This document shows, one piece after another, positions 12,001-22,026 of a stretch of DNA of 64,000 bases. Positions within the stretch are counted from its first letter, which is position 1. Each line of letters begins with the position of its first letter. The notes under the pieces were generated by a model that searched no databases, had not been told where the DNA came from, and was given only the letters and a program-made list of their open reading frames with translations. Both the position numbers and the translations under genes were made by a program. This DNA comes from Macrostomum hystrix (Eukaryota; Platyhelminthes; Macrostomidae): the NCBI GenBank assembly GCA_950097015.1, contig CATNEN010000037.1:744001-808000 (forward strand). The letters run 5' to 3'.

Positions 12001-13416
12001 TAACTCCATGCATCTAATTCTTTTATAGCAAATCTAACTTTCGATCTGGGTCGTTGTTTACTTTTTTCTCTATTTCGTTCTTGAATGGACAGGTCAGAAT
12101 ATTTATAAAATTACTTGTTCCTTTTATTTAATCGTTTTTAGGAATCACGATCGATCATGACATGCTTCTTTTAAGTATTGGTGTTTGGGTCAGTCATTTA
12201 CGCTTTCTTGGAATTAGAGTTGGGATCGGTCATTACAGGATTTCTAAGAATTAGGGTTGGAATCGGTCGTTATAGGCTTTCTAAGAATTGGGGTTGGAAC
12301 CGGTCGTTATAGGCTTTCTAAGAATTGGGGTTGGAATCGGTCATTACAGGCTTTCTAAGAATTGGGGTTGGAATCGGTCGTTACAGGCTTTCTAGGATTT
12401 GGGGTTGGAATCGGTCATTACAGGCTTTCTAGGAATTGGGGTTGGAATCTATCATTACAGGTTTTCTAAGAATTAGGGTTGGAATCGGTATTGCAGGCTT
12501 TCTAAGAATTGGGGTGGGAATCGGTCATTACAGGTTTTCTAAGAATTAGGGTTGGAATCGGTATTGCAGGCTTTCTAAGAATTGGGGTGGGAATCAGTCA
12601 TTACAGTCTTTCTAGGAATTGGGGTGGGAATCGGTCATTACAGGCTTTCTAAGAATTAGGGTTGGAATCGGTCGTTACAGGCTTTCTAAGAATTGGGGTT
12701 GGAATCGGTCATTGCAGGCTTTCTAAGAATTAGGGCTGGAATCGGTCATTGCAGGCTTTCTAAGAATTGGGGTTGGAATCGGTCATTGCAGGCTTTCTAA
12801 GAATTAGGGTTGGAATCGGTCATTGCAGGCTTTCTAAGAATTGGGGTTGGAATCGGTCATTGCAGGCTTTCTAAGAATTAGGGTTGGAATCGGTCATTAC
12901 AGGCTTTCTAAGAATTAGGGTTGGAATCGGTCGTTACAGGCTTTGTAAGAATTGGGGTTGGAATCGGTCATTGCAGGCTTTCTAAGAATTAGGGTTGGAA
13001 TCGGTCATTGCAATTTTTGAGGAATTGAGATCGATCGTTTCGGAATTAACTGTTTGTCTGGGAAGTTGATGATTTTCGAGATTTATTATTTCGAAATTAA
13101 TCGAATCACCATGTTTTTAGTTTTGATTTTTAAAGCGTGTCATTAGTACATTTCCAGGTCGCATTTCATTAAGAAATAATTTCATGCCAGAAAGTTATTA
13201 TGTAAGCTATTTTTAAACCAAAGTGCATGTTGTTATATTATGATAATAAAGAAATCAATACGTTAATTTCACATCGCCGCATTCGCAGGCAATCCAATGC
13301 TGATGCTCACGAATGCGCCGCACGCCATGATGCCGCCTGGTGTGGCCGGCTTGCCCTACCAGCCGCAGCCGCCACACGCTGCCGGCTATTATCCGGGCAT
13401 GCCGCAGCAGTTTTGA
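1..13416 (+). CDS. CLTC: Clathrin heavy chain, 3' ten exons (5' partial)
   Basis: Heavy chain of the clathrin triskelion, which coats endocytic and trans-Golgi vesicles. Exons: 1-166, 1094-1608, 3459-3977, 4868-5245, 5765-6265, 7818-8147, 8247-8762, 9479-9985, 10724-11363 and 13289-13416 (TGA at 13414). They join in one frame to 1399 residues; animal heavy chains have about 1675, so roughly 280 N-terminal residues lie upstream. The window opens in the last part of the N-terminal propeller ([17 protein letters not shown]), followed by linker, the seven CHCR leg repeats, the light-chain-binding proximal leg (near [20 protein letters not shown]) and the trimerisation region. The last exon carries the Hsc70-binding tail, read as MLMLT where vertebrates have QLMLT, then a Pro/Tyr/Gly-rich end. 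All introns are GT-AG. Seven consecutive exons (3 to 9) begin with a valine codon GTN straight after AG. Introns 2, 5, 7 and 9 are filled by large minisatellites; introns 1 and 8 hold dispersed repeats. Identity is certain; ends are good to a base or two. Confidence 0.96.
598..952 (+). mobile_element. tRNA-derived SINE, copy 1 (clathrin intron 1)
   Basis: The element runs from about 609 to 941. Its head is tRNA-like: GTGGCAGAGCGGTTAACGCG at 616-635 resembles a Ser/Leu-type A box, and CTCGATTCCGCGG near 656 resembles a B box. GTGGC at the start can pair with GCCAC after the B box, like an acceptor stem. A body without coding potential follows and ends in an ATT tail (about 921-938). The flanks CCCGATCTTGT (598-608) and CCCGACCTTGT (942-952) look like an 11-bp target-site duplication with one mismatch. 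Relative to the other copies, about 30 bp are missing after the head. Confidence 0.85.
1860..3310. repeat. Minisatellite, about 20-bp unit, clathrin intron 2
   Basis: About 70 tandem copies of a 20-bp unit, TCTAATCTGTTTCATTCTAC, with interspersed variants (GATTCTAC, AATTCAAT, TCCAATCTG). The array fills most of the intron between exons 2 and 3 (1609-3458). Variants recur in blocks, showing repeated segmental expansion. There is no coding sense in any frame. Confidence 0.97.
4511..4590. repeat. Short tandem array, 17-bp unit, clathrin intron 3
   Basis: About five copies of AAATGTCACAATCCCC at a 17-bp period, followed to about 4790 by decayed AATCCC-type units. It lies within intron 3978-4867. 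Confidence 0.9.
5319..5600. repeat. Degenerate array, about 26-bp unit, clathrin intron 4
   Basis: Around ten divergent units built on GATTTGTAGCTTAGGGATTC, within intron 5246-5764. Unit length drifts between about 26 and 32 bp. Confidence 0.85.
6350..7690. repeat. Minisatellite, 16-bp unit with EcoRI core, clathrin intron 5
   Basis: About 60 near-perfect copies of GAATTCTACAGTCCCT (C/T alternates at one position) from about 6355 to 7310, then a decayed tail (GAATTCTTCAATCCC variants) to about 7690. Each unit carries the palindrome GAATTC. It fills intron 6266-7817. Confidence 0.97.
8855..9240. repeat. Minisatellite, 48-bp unit, clathrin intron 7
   Basis: About eight copies of a 48-bp unit containing GGTTCTAGGGGATTCTAGAA and CCGAAATTTAGGG. 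Spacing was checked at 9001 to 9049. Because 48 is divisible by three, the array is open in one frame, but this is not a gene. Decayed units continue to about 9380. The intron is 8763-9478. Confidence 0.95.
10030..10485 (+). mobile_element. Dispersed repeat B, copy 1 (clathrin intron 8)
   Basis: About 450 bp shared, in inverted orientation, with 56203-56620. Landmarks are GGCAGCG..GCTAACAGCG near 10090-10115, GGCCATTAG near 10229, GTCCAGCAGTCTGTCTAGAT at 10261-10280, GGCCTGGCAAGGCCGCACTG near 10351 and CCATTGAATATCTGG near 10457. Its complementary strand keeps a reading frame of about 50 codons that is also open in copy 2 ([20 protein letters not shown]). I do not recognise the family. No terminal repeats were found. 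Confidence 0.8.
11405..11630. repeat. Minisatellite, 33-bp unit, clathrin intron 9
   Basis: Six to seven copies of a 33-bp unit containing GTGCTGTGATTTTGAGTCCA, starting about 40 bp inside the intron that begins at 11364. Divisible by three, hence a spurious open frame. Confidence 0.93.
12220..13015. repeat. Minisatellite, 37-bp unit, clathrin intron 9
   Basis: About 21 copies of a 37-bp unit containing GGTTGGAATCGGTCATTACA and GGCTTTCTAAGAATT. A/G and T/C variants (ATTAGGG or ATTGGGG; CATTACAG or CATTGCAG) alternate in blocks. Confidence 0.95.
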
Positions 13417-13566
13417 GGGAAACTATTAATTAAATAACAGATAGTGGCATCGCTGACTACTGTCTACCGACTATACATTGAATACTACTAGCAGTAGCGA
13501 GATTAGTGAACGATTCTCCATTTTTTTCTTCTTCACTGTCGTATTGTTTTAATTGTTAAAAAACAT

Positions 13567-13572
13567 AATAAA
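13567..13572 (+). terminator. Probable polyadenylation signal of clathrin gene
   Basis: AATAAA about 150 bp after the TGA at 13414-13416, in AT-rich 3' UTR-like sequence. Further candidates exist downstream, so the choice is likely but not certain. Confidence 0.6.
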
Positions 13573-14089
13573 AATAGTAAATTTAGATTTTATTGTTGCT
13601 ATAGAAACGGAATCTCGTGATAAATTTATAATTCATAAAAGAACGGAAGAACATGGGGATAAATTATAATACTTAAAAATACTGAAGTTCTACTGAAGCA
13701 ACTGTCTGTGAATGATTCACTCGCACATTCATAACTTTCTATTTGCTTACTTCTTATTTTTTTGTTCTCTTTTTCTAAATCCCACGAGCCGTAATCCAGT
13801 GAACTCAGTATCTTAGTATTGTTAGCTAAATTATTGAAAGGAACGAAAAAATCGTAGAAAATTATTGTGTTCGATCTTCTTATTATAAGATGACATCTTT
13901 CACAACAGTTTTCTTTCCATTGTTTGATTATGCACGCTGTAACTGAAGCCTTTTGTTCTTGATGTACTCTTGAGACTGTACTTTGACGAAACTAAAAAGA
14001 AGCAAGAAAGCTGAAACAAAAGTTCCATTTTTCTCTGTCTCCGTTTTCTACATACGCCACCATAACTTGTCTTTTTTATTAGCAGTACC

Positions 14090-14090
<1 letters not shown>

Positions 14091-14122
<32 letters not shown>
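14091..14122. repeat. AAT trinucleotide microsatellite
   Basis: About ten perfect AAT repeats. Confidence 0.95.
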
Positions 14123-14125
<3 letters not shown>

Positions 14126-16591
14126 TAGTTTTATAATAGCTAGCATTGCAGTTGCAATACTGTGCTTTGGTTACCTGTCCCAATATAAACTGGTATTTAT
14201 GAATCTAAAAGTCTGTTTACATTTTGTTTCACTAAAATTACATATTTCAGCTGCCTGCACTGTTGATCTCAAAGTTGACTCATTTATTCTGCACTAATTG
14301 TTTTTCTATCCACTTCCCCCCCTCACTGGTGTTGTCGATCTTCTGCCTTTTTTGTTCTCTTCAAATTACAGCAGAATAAAATTTGTTTGATTTGTTATAG
14401 TCGACTTACAAAATATTGGTTAGATTTTGATTTCAAACTTCAATTACAAATCCTTGAATCCTTCAGATTTATAATTTTTGAATGAATAGTTTCTGTGCCA
14501 GCCCCATCTTTGTTCTCATTTTTTATTCACAATGCTTTCCGTTTGGACTTTTGTTTCCGTTTCCTGTTCTTAGCAATTGTTGTCACCGAGCGTCCTCCAG
14601 CTACACCCCCGTTCACCCAGTGTTGTTGGCTTGCTCTTAGTTTAATCAACTCTTTAACTTTAATATCTGTCGTAGCTTTATTTATATACACAATAACTAG
14701 GCATATATAACAGCTGGTGTTTTTTAATTGCTTTTTTGTTAATTTTTTCTTTAACTCTGAAACGTTGTTTTTGCTGGTTTTCTGTTGGACGATGATCGCC
14801 TTGTTATTTGATTCTAGAATAACTAATAATAGTCCCTTCTCGGTACACTATATTAGCGAACTATAACCGATGTCTTATTCTACGAGTATGTTCCATTGGA
14901 TTTTTATTCAGACTATTCGTCTCTAGAACACAATGCCCTCTGTTTTCGTGCATCTCCTAAAACTAGTTAAACATTAGTTATACAATAAAAATCAATTATT
15001 TCGTGAGTGTTATTTCCTTAATTGTTTTTGTCCTCGTATTGTTTATTTTAGGTGGTTTGCTTCACCCTTAAAAGAATTTTGTTTAATTGTCAGTTAACTG
15101 TTTTAGACATGTCGTATCGCTTGGCTGAAATAAAAAAACACCTGACTGATCCTTAAATACCTGGATTATTATTCTTATTATGTCGTCTATAATACTATTG
15201 TCACTACTTCTGACTCTTACTAAGTTTTTTTTAATACCGAGCAGCATATCTGGTCAACTCGAACTGCATGAGACAACAAGGCTATGTTATGTCCCGAGAA
15301 CCACTTAGAAGGAGTAGTCTCGTTCTAGTGGTCCTTAATTCCTTCATGTAAATCATGTTTACATATCATGCCATGCTTTTGATCCCCAAATCATAAAATG
15401 TCCAGCACTGGAGCTATATCATTTGAAATGACGAATAGCTTGGGGTTGTATGGCAAAGACAAGTATTACGAAAAATTGTAGATTATAATGTTCTATGAAA
15501 CGAATTCATTTTTATGTCATTTTATTTTGCCTATAAAATACAAATGTTATGCTTACATTGTTTGATTAAACTCATAAAAGCGCAGCTTTTTGAAATTCGA
15601 AATTGCAACTCTTAATTTCTCGTCCTAATATAATAATTTATAATAAAAATATAAATATAAAATATAATATAATATAGTTAAATAAAAATCGCCGAGCAAC
15701 TGCGAACAGCACTCATCTTATCTACGCCTCGAAAGCTTAATCTAGTTATTCTATAATTACCTACCTTATATCTATTTGTAAAAAATAATCTCTTACAATA
15801 AATACTATCAGTTATATTTAATTTTGCATTGAGGGTCTGAGTGACAGTAGTTTAATATGTATAACATATATTTTATCTGCCTAACCAAGCAACCTTCTAG
15901 TTTACTGTGTTCAGTTATTTTAATGTCTTTTTAAACTTTTCAGTCTATATGAGTTACAATTACAAGGATATGGCAGGATATATTACAAGTTGGTTAAGAA
16001 CATTTCCTAGAAAAAATCCTTGCAAACAGGCGCCAGATGGCCAGAGGTACTCTGTACTCATTGATATGGCTCTCAAACAAGGTATCAGGGGTGCCGTGCA
16101 TTGCATTGCACTTTATGTTGCCTTGATTGCACAAAATGAAGGCTGCTGTATTCAGGGAAAATGCTATGGCTAGGCCTACTGGGCACTCTGTGCCTTATAG
16201 GGGCCTAGCCAAGACACATTGTAAAGATTTGCAGAGGAAAGCGTGGAACTAGTTAACATGCTTTCATCAAGTTTCTGAAACCTTTTTTGTACCGTAACAA
16301 GTCAGTAGTATCATTTGCGCATGTGTATCATATCATATTTCAAGCGCATGTGCAATACAAATGTCAGCATGATTTCTCATGCGATTGTTAGCAATGTTAC
16401 ATATTATTTGAAATTAACAATTCTTTGAAATTTAATGTGTGCATTGCTTGTAATTAAAAGAGACCCTACTACAGGTAATGCATGCATGTTCTAAAAACAT
16501 GGCCAGTTGTATTTAGTACATGGATGAAAATTGCTAGGCCTACACAGTTTGTGTAAAATATGTGCTTTAAGTTCTTAAAGTTATCGGCCAA

Positions 16592-16765
16592 ACAAGCTGC
16601 CGTGTGGATTAGGCAGAGAATTATCAGCATGGTGGATAAAATTGAAATTAATGGCACGGAATATATAACTAGAGTTGTAGACCTATTCATACAAACTGCA
16701 GTGTGGATAAGCAGAAAATTATGGGCACGGATCCATGTGGATAAAATTGAAATTATTGGCACAGG
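16592..16765. repeat. Direct duplication of about 70 bp
   Basis: Two adjacent related segments (16592-16659, 16691-16765), each with ACAAGCTGC/ACAAACTGC, GTGTGGAT, GCAGA and GTGGATAAAATTGAAATTA. The second has a small insertion. No function is apparent. Confidence 0.75.
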
Positions 16766-17796
16766 GCCATGGGAATAAGCTCTGCCTATGTATATAGCTA
16801 CGTATTTCACTGTTGTTATTTATTGCTATTTGGCCTATTTGTAAAGAAATGCTCTTGTTTACTCATTATTTAAGAATAGTAGTTTAATATGATTCCATAT
16901 AGTAGTAGGCCTAGTTATATTATAGGCTTTATATTGTAAACCACTAGCTACTGTAAGTATATATAGCCATTACATATTGAAACAGACTGAAATGAATTTT
17001 TTTTCAATAGAGCTTGCACTTTGTGCCCTTGGCTAGGTGTTCTAAGTATGGTTGTATTTATAATTAGGCCTTCAGCTAATTGTTAGCAAAAATTCACAAG
17101 AATTAGTGGTCTTGGTAAATTAAGTTTATGTTGGTTAAATACACATCAGTAATATATGTTGTATATTTAAGATTAATATAGTGCTAGGAATATAAACAAA
17201 CCTATTGGAATTTTTGCACAAAGTTAATGGACATGCCCCAGGGAATTGTAAATTTCTGGCACAAAAGAGTGATGCGCCAAGATAATGACAGCTTTGGCCT
17301 ATGCAACCCTGTAGAAAAAAACTAAATTGGGGTGCTATGCTGTACTGTGCCAAGCCATGCCAACCTGCTATGTAGCCATAGCTACATTTTTGCTTATTTC
17401 ATTTTTAAAGTTGCATACATAGCTAGAATCTGTAAACTCTGAAGTAATTCGTTTTTTACACTCACCAAAAGATAATAGAAATCAGTTCTTCTATAAAAAT
17501 ATATATGCAAATTTGAGCTTATATGTTACCATGAAATAAAATGTATTTTATGTATATAATATTAGTTATCATTGTCTTTTAGCAGAAACATTTTTTGCTC
17601 TTCTCTACTTTAGGTGACTAAATTAATGCAACTAATCTAAAGTTTAATGAAACTAGTTTAGCCAGCTACAAACAAACTTAGGCCCTTCTCACACCTGGAT
17701 TCCAATTAGCTAGGTAAATTTGAGTATAAACTCTATCATGGTTATCCACCTCACTGCAGCTGAGCAGTTGGCTCTAAGCCAAGTCGTCAAAAGGAA

Positions 17797-17994
17797 ATGA
17801 CGCGTGGCAACCAGCGCGATCTAGCCCGTGCCAAGAATGCCAAAAAGCAGGTGGAGCAGGGCAAGAAGAAGGCCGCCAATGAGAAGGACGGCAACAAGGG
17901 CCTGTCGCTGGAGGAGCGCCGTCAGCGCGACGCGGAGATTCTGCGCCAGAAGCAGCAGCGCGCCGCTGAGAAGGCTGCCGAGGAGAAGAAATGA
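17797..17994 (+). CDS. SERF2: SERF-family small charged protein (65 aa)
   Basis: Small EDRK-rich factor (4F5/SERF) family: highly charged, largely disordered proteins that bind nucleic acid and amyloid-forming proteins and promote aggregation. The start MTRGNQRDLARAKNAKK is the family signature (vertebrates: MTRGNQRELARQKN). The rest is Lys/Arg/Glu/Gln-rich (residues 18-65: GKKKAANEK, EERRQRDAEILRQKQQ, AAEKAAEEKK), matching the usual length of about 60. The ATG at 17797 is chosen because it gives the family N-terminus exactly. The coding region is a single exon, GC-rich in an AT-rich neighbourhood. A PyAG-type site ends at 17767, about 30 bp before the ATG, and an AATAAA lies at 18030. The orthologue within the SERF1/SERF2 group is not resolved. 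Confidence 0.92.
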   Translation: MTRGNQRDLARAKNAKKQVEQGKKKAANEKDGNKGLSLEERRQRDAEILRQKQQRAAEKAAEEKK

Positions 17995-18029
17995 GTTCCA
18001 TTCAACATCTGTGCACCTGTTCTGCTAAA

Positions 18030-18035
18030 AATAAA
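18030..18035 (+). terminator. Polyadenylation signal of SERF-like gene
   Basis: AATAAA 36 bp after the TGA, the expected place for a short 3' UTR. Confidence 0.75.
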
Positions 18036-19742
18036 GCTAATCGTTAATATAAAGCGATTCTCTATATAGAAAATCAATCGTTTCATTCTAAATTCTTGGG
18101 CTAAACTATTTTCAACTAAATTCCTAACTCCCTTCTACCTTTAATTGTCTCTCCCTCTCCATAACTCTTTATTATATGGCTTCTATTTAGAGAATCGCTG
18201 TATTTTAAAGCACCTTCAATGTTATCCATCTAATAATACACCCTTGAAAAGTTTATTTAAAGTTTATAACATAGGAATCATTGCTCATATCGTGTAAATT
18301 TTAGCTCCCCCTTAATAATTGATGTCTGTCATTTGTTTAGCCAATGAAAATATTGATTGCGTACATAACAGTTATGTACACGGAAATGCTAAATTAATCG
18401 ACTTTTTCATTGGCACAATTCATCAGTGACTTACTCCGACCCAACTCTTCTGTTAAACCCCAATAATTTGTAAACGCTTTGATAATCAGCACGATCGAAA
18501 GTTATATTATAGCCAAGGACACACGCCACCACCTGTTCATTTACTGTAGTGCGCTGCCTTATTTCAGTTGTACGTCATCCCTTAACTATCTATTTTCTGC
18601 GTCTTCAAATTCGCCTATTTAATAATAAGTAACCAACACTGATGTTTTACTATACTTGCTACTTGTAGTAGGATATTCTTTGTATCATTGGAAAAGGTTT
18701 GTTATAACTGTAGGCGTGTATTCACGGTTCTATCTAAATTTCTTAATTTATAAGACTGCCTTGTTGTCATGGCAACATAACTGTTTGCTTAAAAATATCT
18801 GTCTCCTGGTATCTGTCTCAAAGTGGCTATTTCGTTCGCTTAAAATATACACTTGGTGTGTCCGACAGTTTATTAGCTCGTCAGTAACAATTATTTTACA
18901 AATTAACTAGCACATGCTCAGCTGTGCCTCAGCTTGAGTCTCTTCTAAATCTCTTGTGATAGTTGCTTCGGGTAGAAAACTTTACTGTGGTCGTAAATCA
19001 ATTTCATCCAACAATTTTAGGGTCTTTCTACCCAATCCTAGTCTTTATTTAGGTCAAATGACGCCTGTCATTTAGTCTGTTGTATCATACTATATTCATT
19101 AAGTCGGTCATAACAGACTACAGTCATTAAATTGGTCATAACAGCTCCAGTCATGAGTTCAGTCATAACAGACTTCAGTTGTTGGGTCGGTCATAACATA
19201 CTCCAGTCATTAGTTTAATTATGACAGACTTCAGGTTGGTCATAACATACTCCAATTATTAGTTTAGTCATAACGGACTCAAGTCATTTGATTGGTCATT
19301 GCGGACTCGTCATTAGTTTGGTTATAACTGTCATTATGTCAGTCACAACAGACTCCAGTCATGAGTTTAGTCATAACAGACTCCTGTCATTGATTCGGTC
19401 ATAACAAATTTGCGGTAGGTCATCATTTGATTTAGGCAGGTCAAATCAGGCTGCAATATTATGACCAAACTAATTTAGCAGTTTGTCTGTGGCTTTTGCT
19501 GACTTTTACTTTGCAAAGTACTCGGTTTTGTGCAGTAAATTAGCATGAATTCTCTATAGTTTGTAAAACGCTAAATTAGATCTCGCGTCGCTGCTTCTGT
19601 ACTCTATGAGAGCACCATTGCAACCATTGGCCTAATCCGATTGGCCAATAGCATTTTGGTAGATTCTATTCAGATTAGTGATAAGAAAAATCAAAGGCTC
19701 CTATGTTGAACTATGTTGAACAAGACCTAAACTCAGCGGGCC
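18036..19742. other. Spacer without recognised genes; degenerate array
   Basis: AT-rich sequence. Its last part (about 19070-19420) is a decayed tandem array built on GTCATAACAGACTCCAGTCA at a period near 26-28 bp. Nothing coding is recognised; the 84-codon open frame at 18656 has no supporting feature. Confidence 0.6.
19070..19420. repeat. Degenerate minisatellite around GTCATAACAGACTCCAGTCA
   Basis: About 12 divergent units of roughly 26-28 bp with many indels. It is older than the sharply periodic arrays elsewhere. Confidence 0.85.
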
Positions 19743-20189
19743 ATGACTTCAAACGGCTTCCATGCCCGACGTCGTAGGCAGCGTCGCTGCTGTCGAATCG
19801 CCCTCTGGCTGGAGCTAATGATCGGAGTGATCATGACCATTCTAGGCCTGTTCATTCTGCTCCTGAGCGCCGAGTCTCTGCGCGCCGGCGACTATCCGGC
19901 CGTGTACTTTTGCTCGCTGTACATCGTGCTGGGCGTGGGCCTCCTGCTAGTCTATTATGTGCACTATTACGGACTGAAGTGCTGGCTAAAGCGACAGGTG
20001 CAGCGCTTGGACTCGAGCATCCGGTCTGATCGGGACGCCCTGGCTGCGCTGGCTAGGCGCAGCCTGCAGTTCAGCGGCATCGCCGGTCCGCTGCGGATTC
20101 ACCGGCTGCAGCAGCAGCGTTTTTACCCGCCTCCTATTGAGCCTAGTGAAAAAACTGTAGTTTGGGAGCTCAGGCAGTCGCTTGTGTGA
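19743..20189 (+). CDS. Uncharacterised two-helix membrane protein (148 aa)
   Basis: I do not recognise the family. The protein has a very basic N-terminus (residues 9-15, RRRRQRR). A first hydrophobic helix spans about residues 19-43 (ALWLELMIGVIMTILGLFIL), followed by a short loop with AESLRAGDYP. A second helix covers about 52-76 (CSLYIVLGVGLLLVYYVHYY), then comes a soluble tail of about 70 residues, Arg/Gln-rich. The positive N-terminus suggests both ends are cytosolic. It looks like a real gene because codons are GC-rich like the other genes here, the hydrophobic pattern is coherent, and AG precedes the ATG closely (AACTCAG at 19731-19737). The coding region is one exon and the stop lies 25 bp before a pyrimidine array. 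A spliced longer form cannot be excluded. Confidence 0.65.
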   Translation: MTSNGFHARRRRQRRCCRIALWLELMIGVIMTILGLFILLLSAESLRAGDYPAVYFCSLYIVLGVGLLLVYYVHYYGLKCWLKRQVQRLDSSIRSDRDALAALARRSLQFSGIAGPLRIHRLQQQRFYPPPIEPSEKTVVWELRQSLV

Positions 20190-20214
20190 CTCACCTTGCT
20201 CATTTCGACCTCGC

Positions 20215-21060
20215 TCATCTTCTCTCTGTGTCTCTTTCCTCGCTTCTTCTTTCTTTCTCCCCCTTCTGTCTTCTTTCCCCCCCTTCTGTCTTCTTTCCTC
20301 TCCTTCTGTCTTCTTTCTTCCCCTTTCTGTCTTCTTTCTCCTCCTTGTCTCATTTCTCCCCCTTCTGTCTTCTTTCCTCTCCTTCTGTCTTCTTTCTTCC
20401 CCTTTCTGTCTTCTTTCTCCTCCTTCTGTCTTCTTTCTCCTCCTGTCTTCTTTCTCCTCCTTGTCTCATTTCTCCCCCTTCTGTCTTCTTTTTCCCCCTT
20501 CTGTCTTCTTTCTCCCCCTTCTGTCTTCTTTCTCCCCCTTTTGTCTTCTTTCCCCCCTTCTGTCTTCTTTCTTCCCCTTCTGTCTTCTTTCTTCCCCTTT
20601 CTGTCTTCTTTCTCCTCCTTCTGTCTTCTTTCTCCTCCTGTCTTCTTTCTCCTCCTGTCTTCTTTCTCCTCCTGTCTTCTTTCTCCTCCTTGTCTCATTT
20701 CTCCCCCTTCTGTCTTCTTTTTCCCCCTTCTGTCTTCTTTCTCCCCCTTTTGTCTTCTTCCCCCCCTTCTGTCTTCTTTCTTCCCCTTCTGTCTTCTTTC
20801 TTCCCCCTTCTGTCTTCTTTCTTCCGCTTCTGTCTTCTTTCTTCCCCTTCTGTCTTCTTTCTCCCCCTTCTGTCTTCTTTATCCCCCTTCTGTCTTCTTT
20901 CTTCCGCTTCTGTCTTCTTTCTCCCCTTCTGTCATATTTCTCCCCCTTCCTTCTTTTTCTCCCCTCTGTCTACTTTCTCTCGTTCTATCTTCTATCTCCC
21001 CTGTCTGTCTTCCTCTTCTGTATTCTTTCTCCCCCGTCCGTTCTCTATCTCCCCTCTCTA
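20215..21060. repeat. Pyrimidine-only minisatellite, about 19-21-bp unit
   Basis: About 42 units of the type CTTCTGTCTTCTTTCTCCCC, almost purely C/T with one G per unit on the plus strand. Long open frames on both strands are repeat artefacts. Such a tract can form a triplex (H-DNA). Confidence 0.96.
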
Positions 21061-21616
21061 GTCCTGTCTCTCTCAGCTTTTCCCCAATGTCTACCTCTGT
21101 CCCTGCTATTTTTATATTTTATTGTTAAGTCTGCCTATAAGGACTGATTGAAAACATTTCTTATCTCTACTGTTCTGTTTCACTCTTCACAGATTTTAGC
21201 GTTATTATAGTTTATTCTGTTATTTTGAATTCAGTTGTCCATAAGTTTTACTTGTTAATAATAATTAATCTTAAGAGTACACAAAGAACGCGTTTTTTGC
21301 TTGTTTCTTTGTCAAATTTCGGCGTCATTTGTCACTTTTCCAGTTCCACCCATTTACCTATTTCGATTGCTTGAAATTGGTTGTCGCAGTCAAATTAACT
21401 GATGAAATGACACACTGCCCAGTTGGGCCAGATATACAGCCAGTGGCGCAGCCGCAGATATTGCTCGGCGCTTCCAAAGGCTGTGTTCAGCTGTTCAGTC
21501 CATGGACATCGGGAGGGGTCCGCGACACACACAAAAAAATTCCTACCTTAAGTTAATGCCGGTACCCATTTTACAGCCGGTTGGATTGAAGAACTAGGGA
21601 GTTCATTGTAAACTGC

Positions 21617-21985
21617 TCGAACTCCGGACCTCCCCTGAGGTTCGAACTCCCGACCTCCACTAAGGTTCAAACTCCCGACCTCCCCTGAGGTTCGAACTCC
21701 CGACCTCCACCGAAGTTCGAACTCCCGACCTCCCCTGAGGTTCGAACCGGCAACCTCCCTGAGGTTCGAACTCCCGACCTCCGCTGAGGTTCGAACTCCC
21801 GACCTCCCCTGAGGTTCGAACTGGCAACCTCCCTGAGGTTCGAAACTCCCGACCTCCGCTGAGGTTCGAACTCCTGACCTCCACCGAGGTTGGAAATCTC
21901 GACCTCCACCGAGGTTCGAACTCCTGACCTCCACTGAGGTTCGAACTCCCGACCTTCCTAAGGTTCGAACTCCCGACCTCTCGTT
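21617..21985. repeat. Minisatellite of tRNA T-arm/B-box-like units
   Basis: About 14 units of 24-25 bp, GAGGTTCGAACTCCCGACCT on the plus strand. The minus strand reads AGGTCGGGAGTTCGAACCTC, which contains GTTCGAACC, matching the pol III B-box consensus GWTCRANNC. The last unit runs directly into an A-box-like segment at 21998-22015, so the array looks like an amplified 3' half of a tRNA-like sequence. Each unit is also nearly palindromic around TTCGAA. Confidence 0.9.
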
Positions 21986-22026
21986 TAAATCTTCAAAGCT
22001 CTAATCACTGGGTTACATGTTCCCCA
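21958..22026 (-). pseudogene. tRNA-like sequence adjoining the B-box array
   Basis: On the minus strand, TAACCCAGTGATTAGAGC (22015-21998) resembles a tRNA A box and D arm. About 35 bp later comes GAGAGGTCGGGAGTTCGAAC (from 21983), resembling the variable region and T arm. Spacing fits a tRNA. The anticodon arm (around TTTGAAGATTTAAAC) and the acceptor stem do not pair well, so this is a decayed tRNA or tRNA-derived element, not a functional gene. No anticodon is assigned. Confidence 0.5.

Larger units (their letters stand above)
13573..17796. other. AT-rich spacer without recognisable genes
   Basis: The spacer between the clathrin 3' end and the SERF gene holds short AT-rich open frames with no family resemblance or splice support. 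It contains an AAT microsatellite (14091-14122) and a direct duplication of about 70 bp: 16592-16659 and 16691-16765 share GTGTGGAT and GGATAAAATTGAAATTA. Composition changes abruptly from the GC-rich exons to a strongly AT-rich style. Confidence 0.6.

Noticed and set aside
15907-16173. 88-codon open frame in the spacer
   Set aside because: No recognised domain, AT-rich codons, no flanking splice or polyadenylation support.
20123-21147. Frames of 191-321 codons on both strands
   Set aside because: A C/T minisatellite.
21329-21556. 75-codon frame with a GC-rich stretch
   Set aside because: No recognisable domain; the part near 21430-21530 is compositionally coding-like but has no start, splice or family support.
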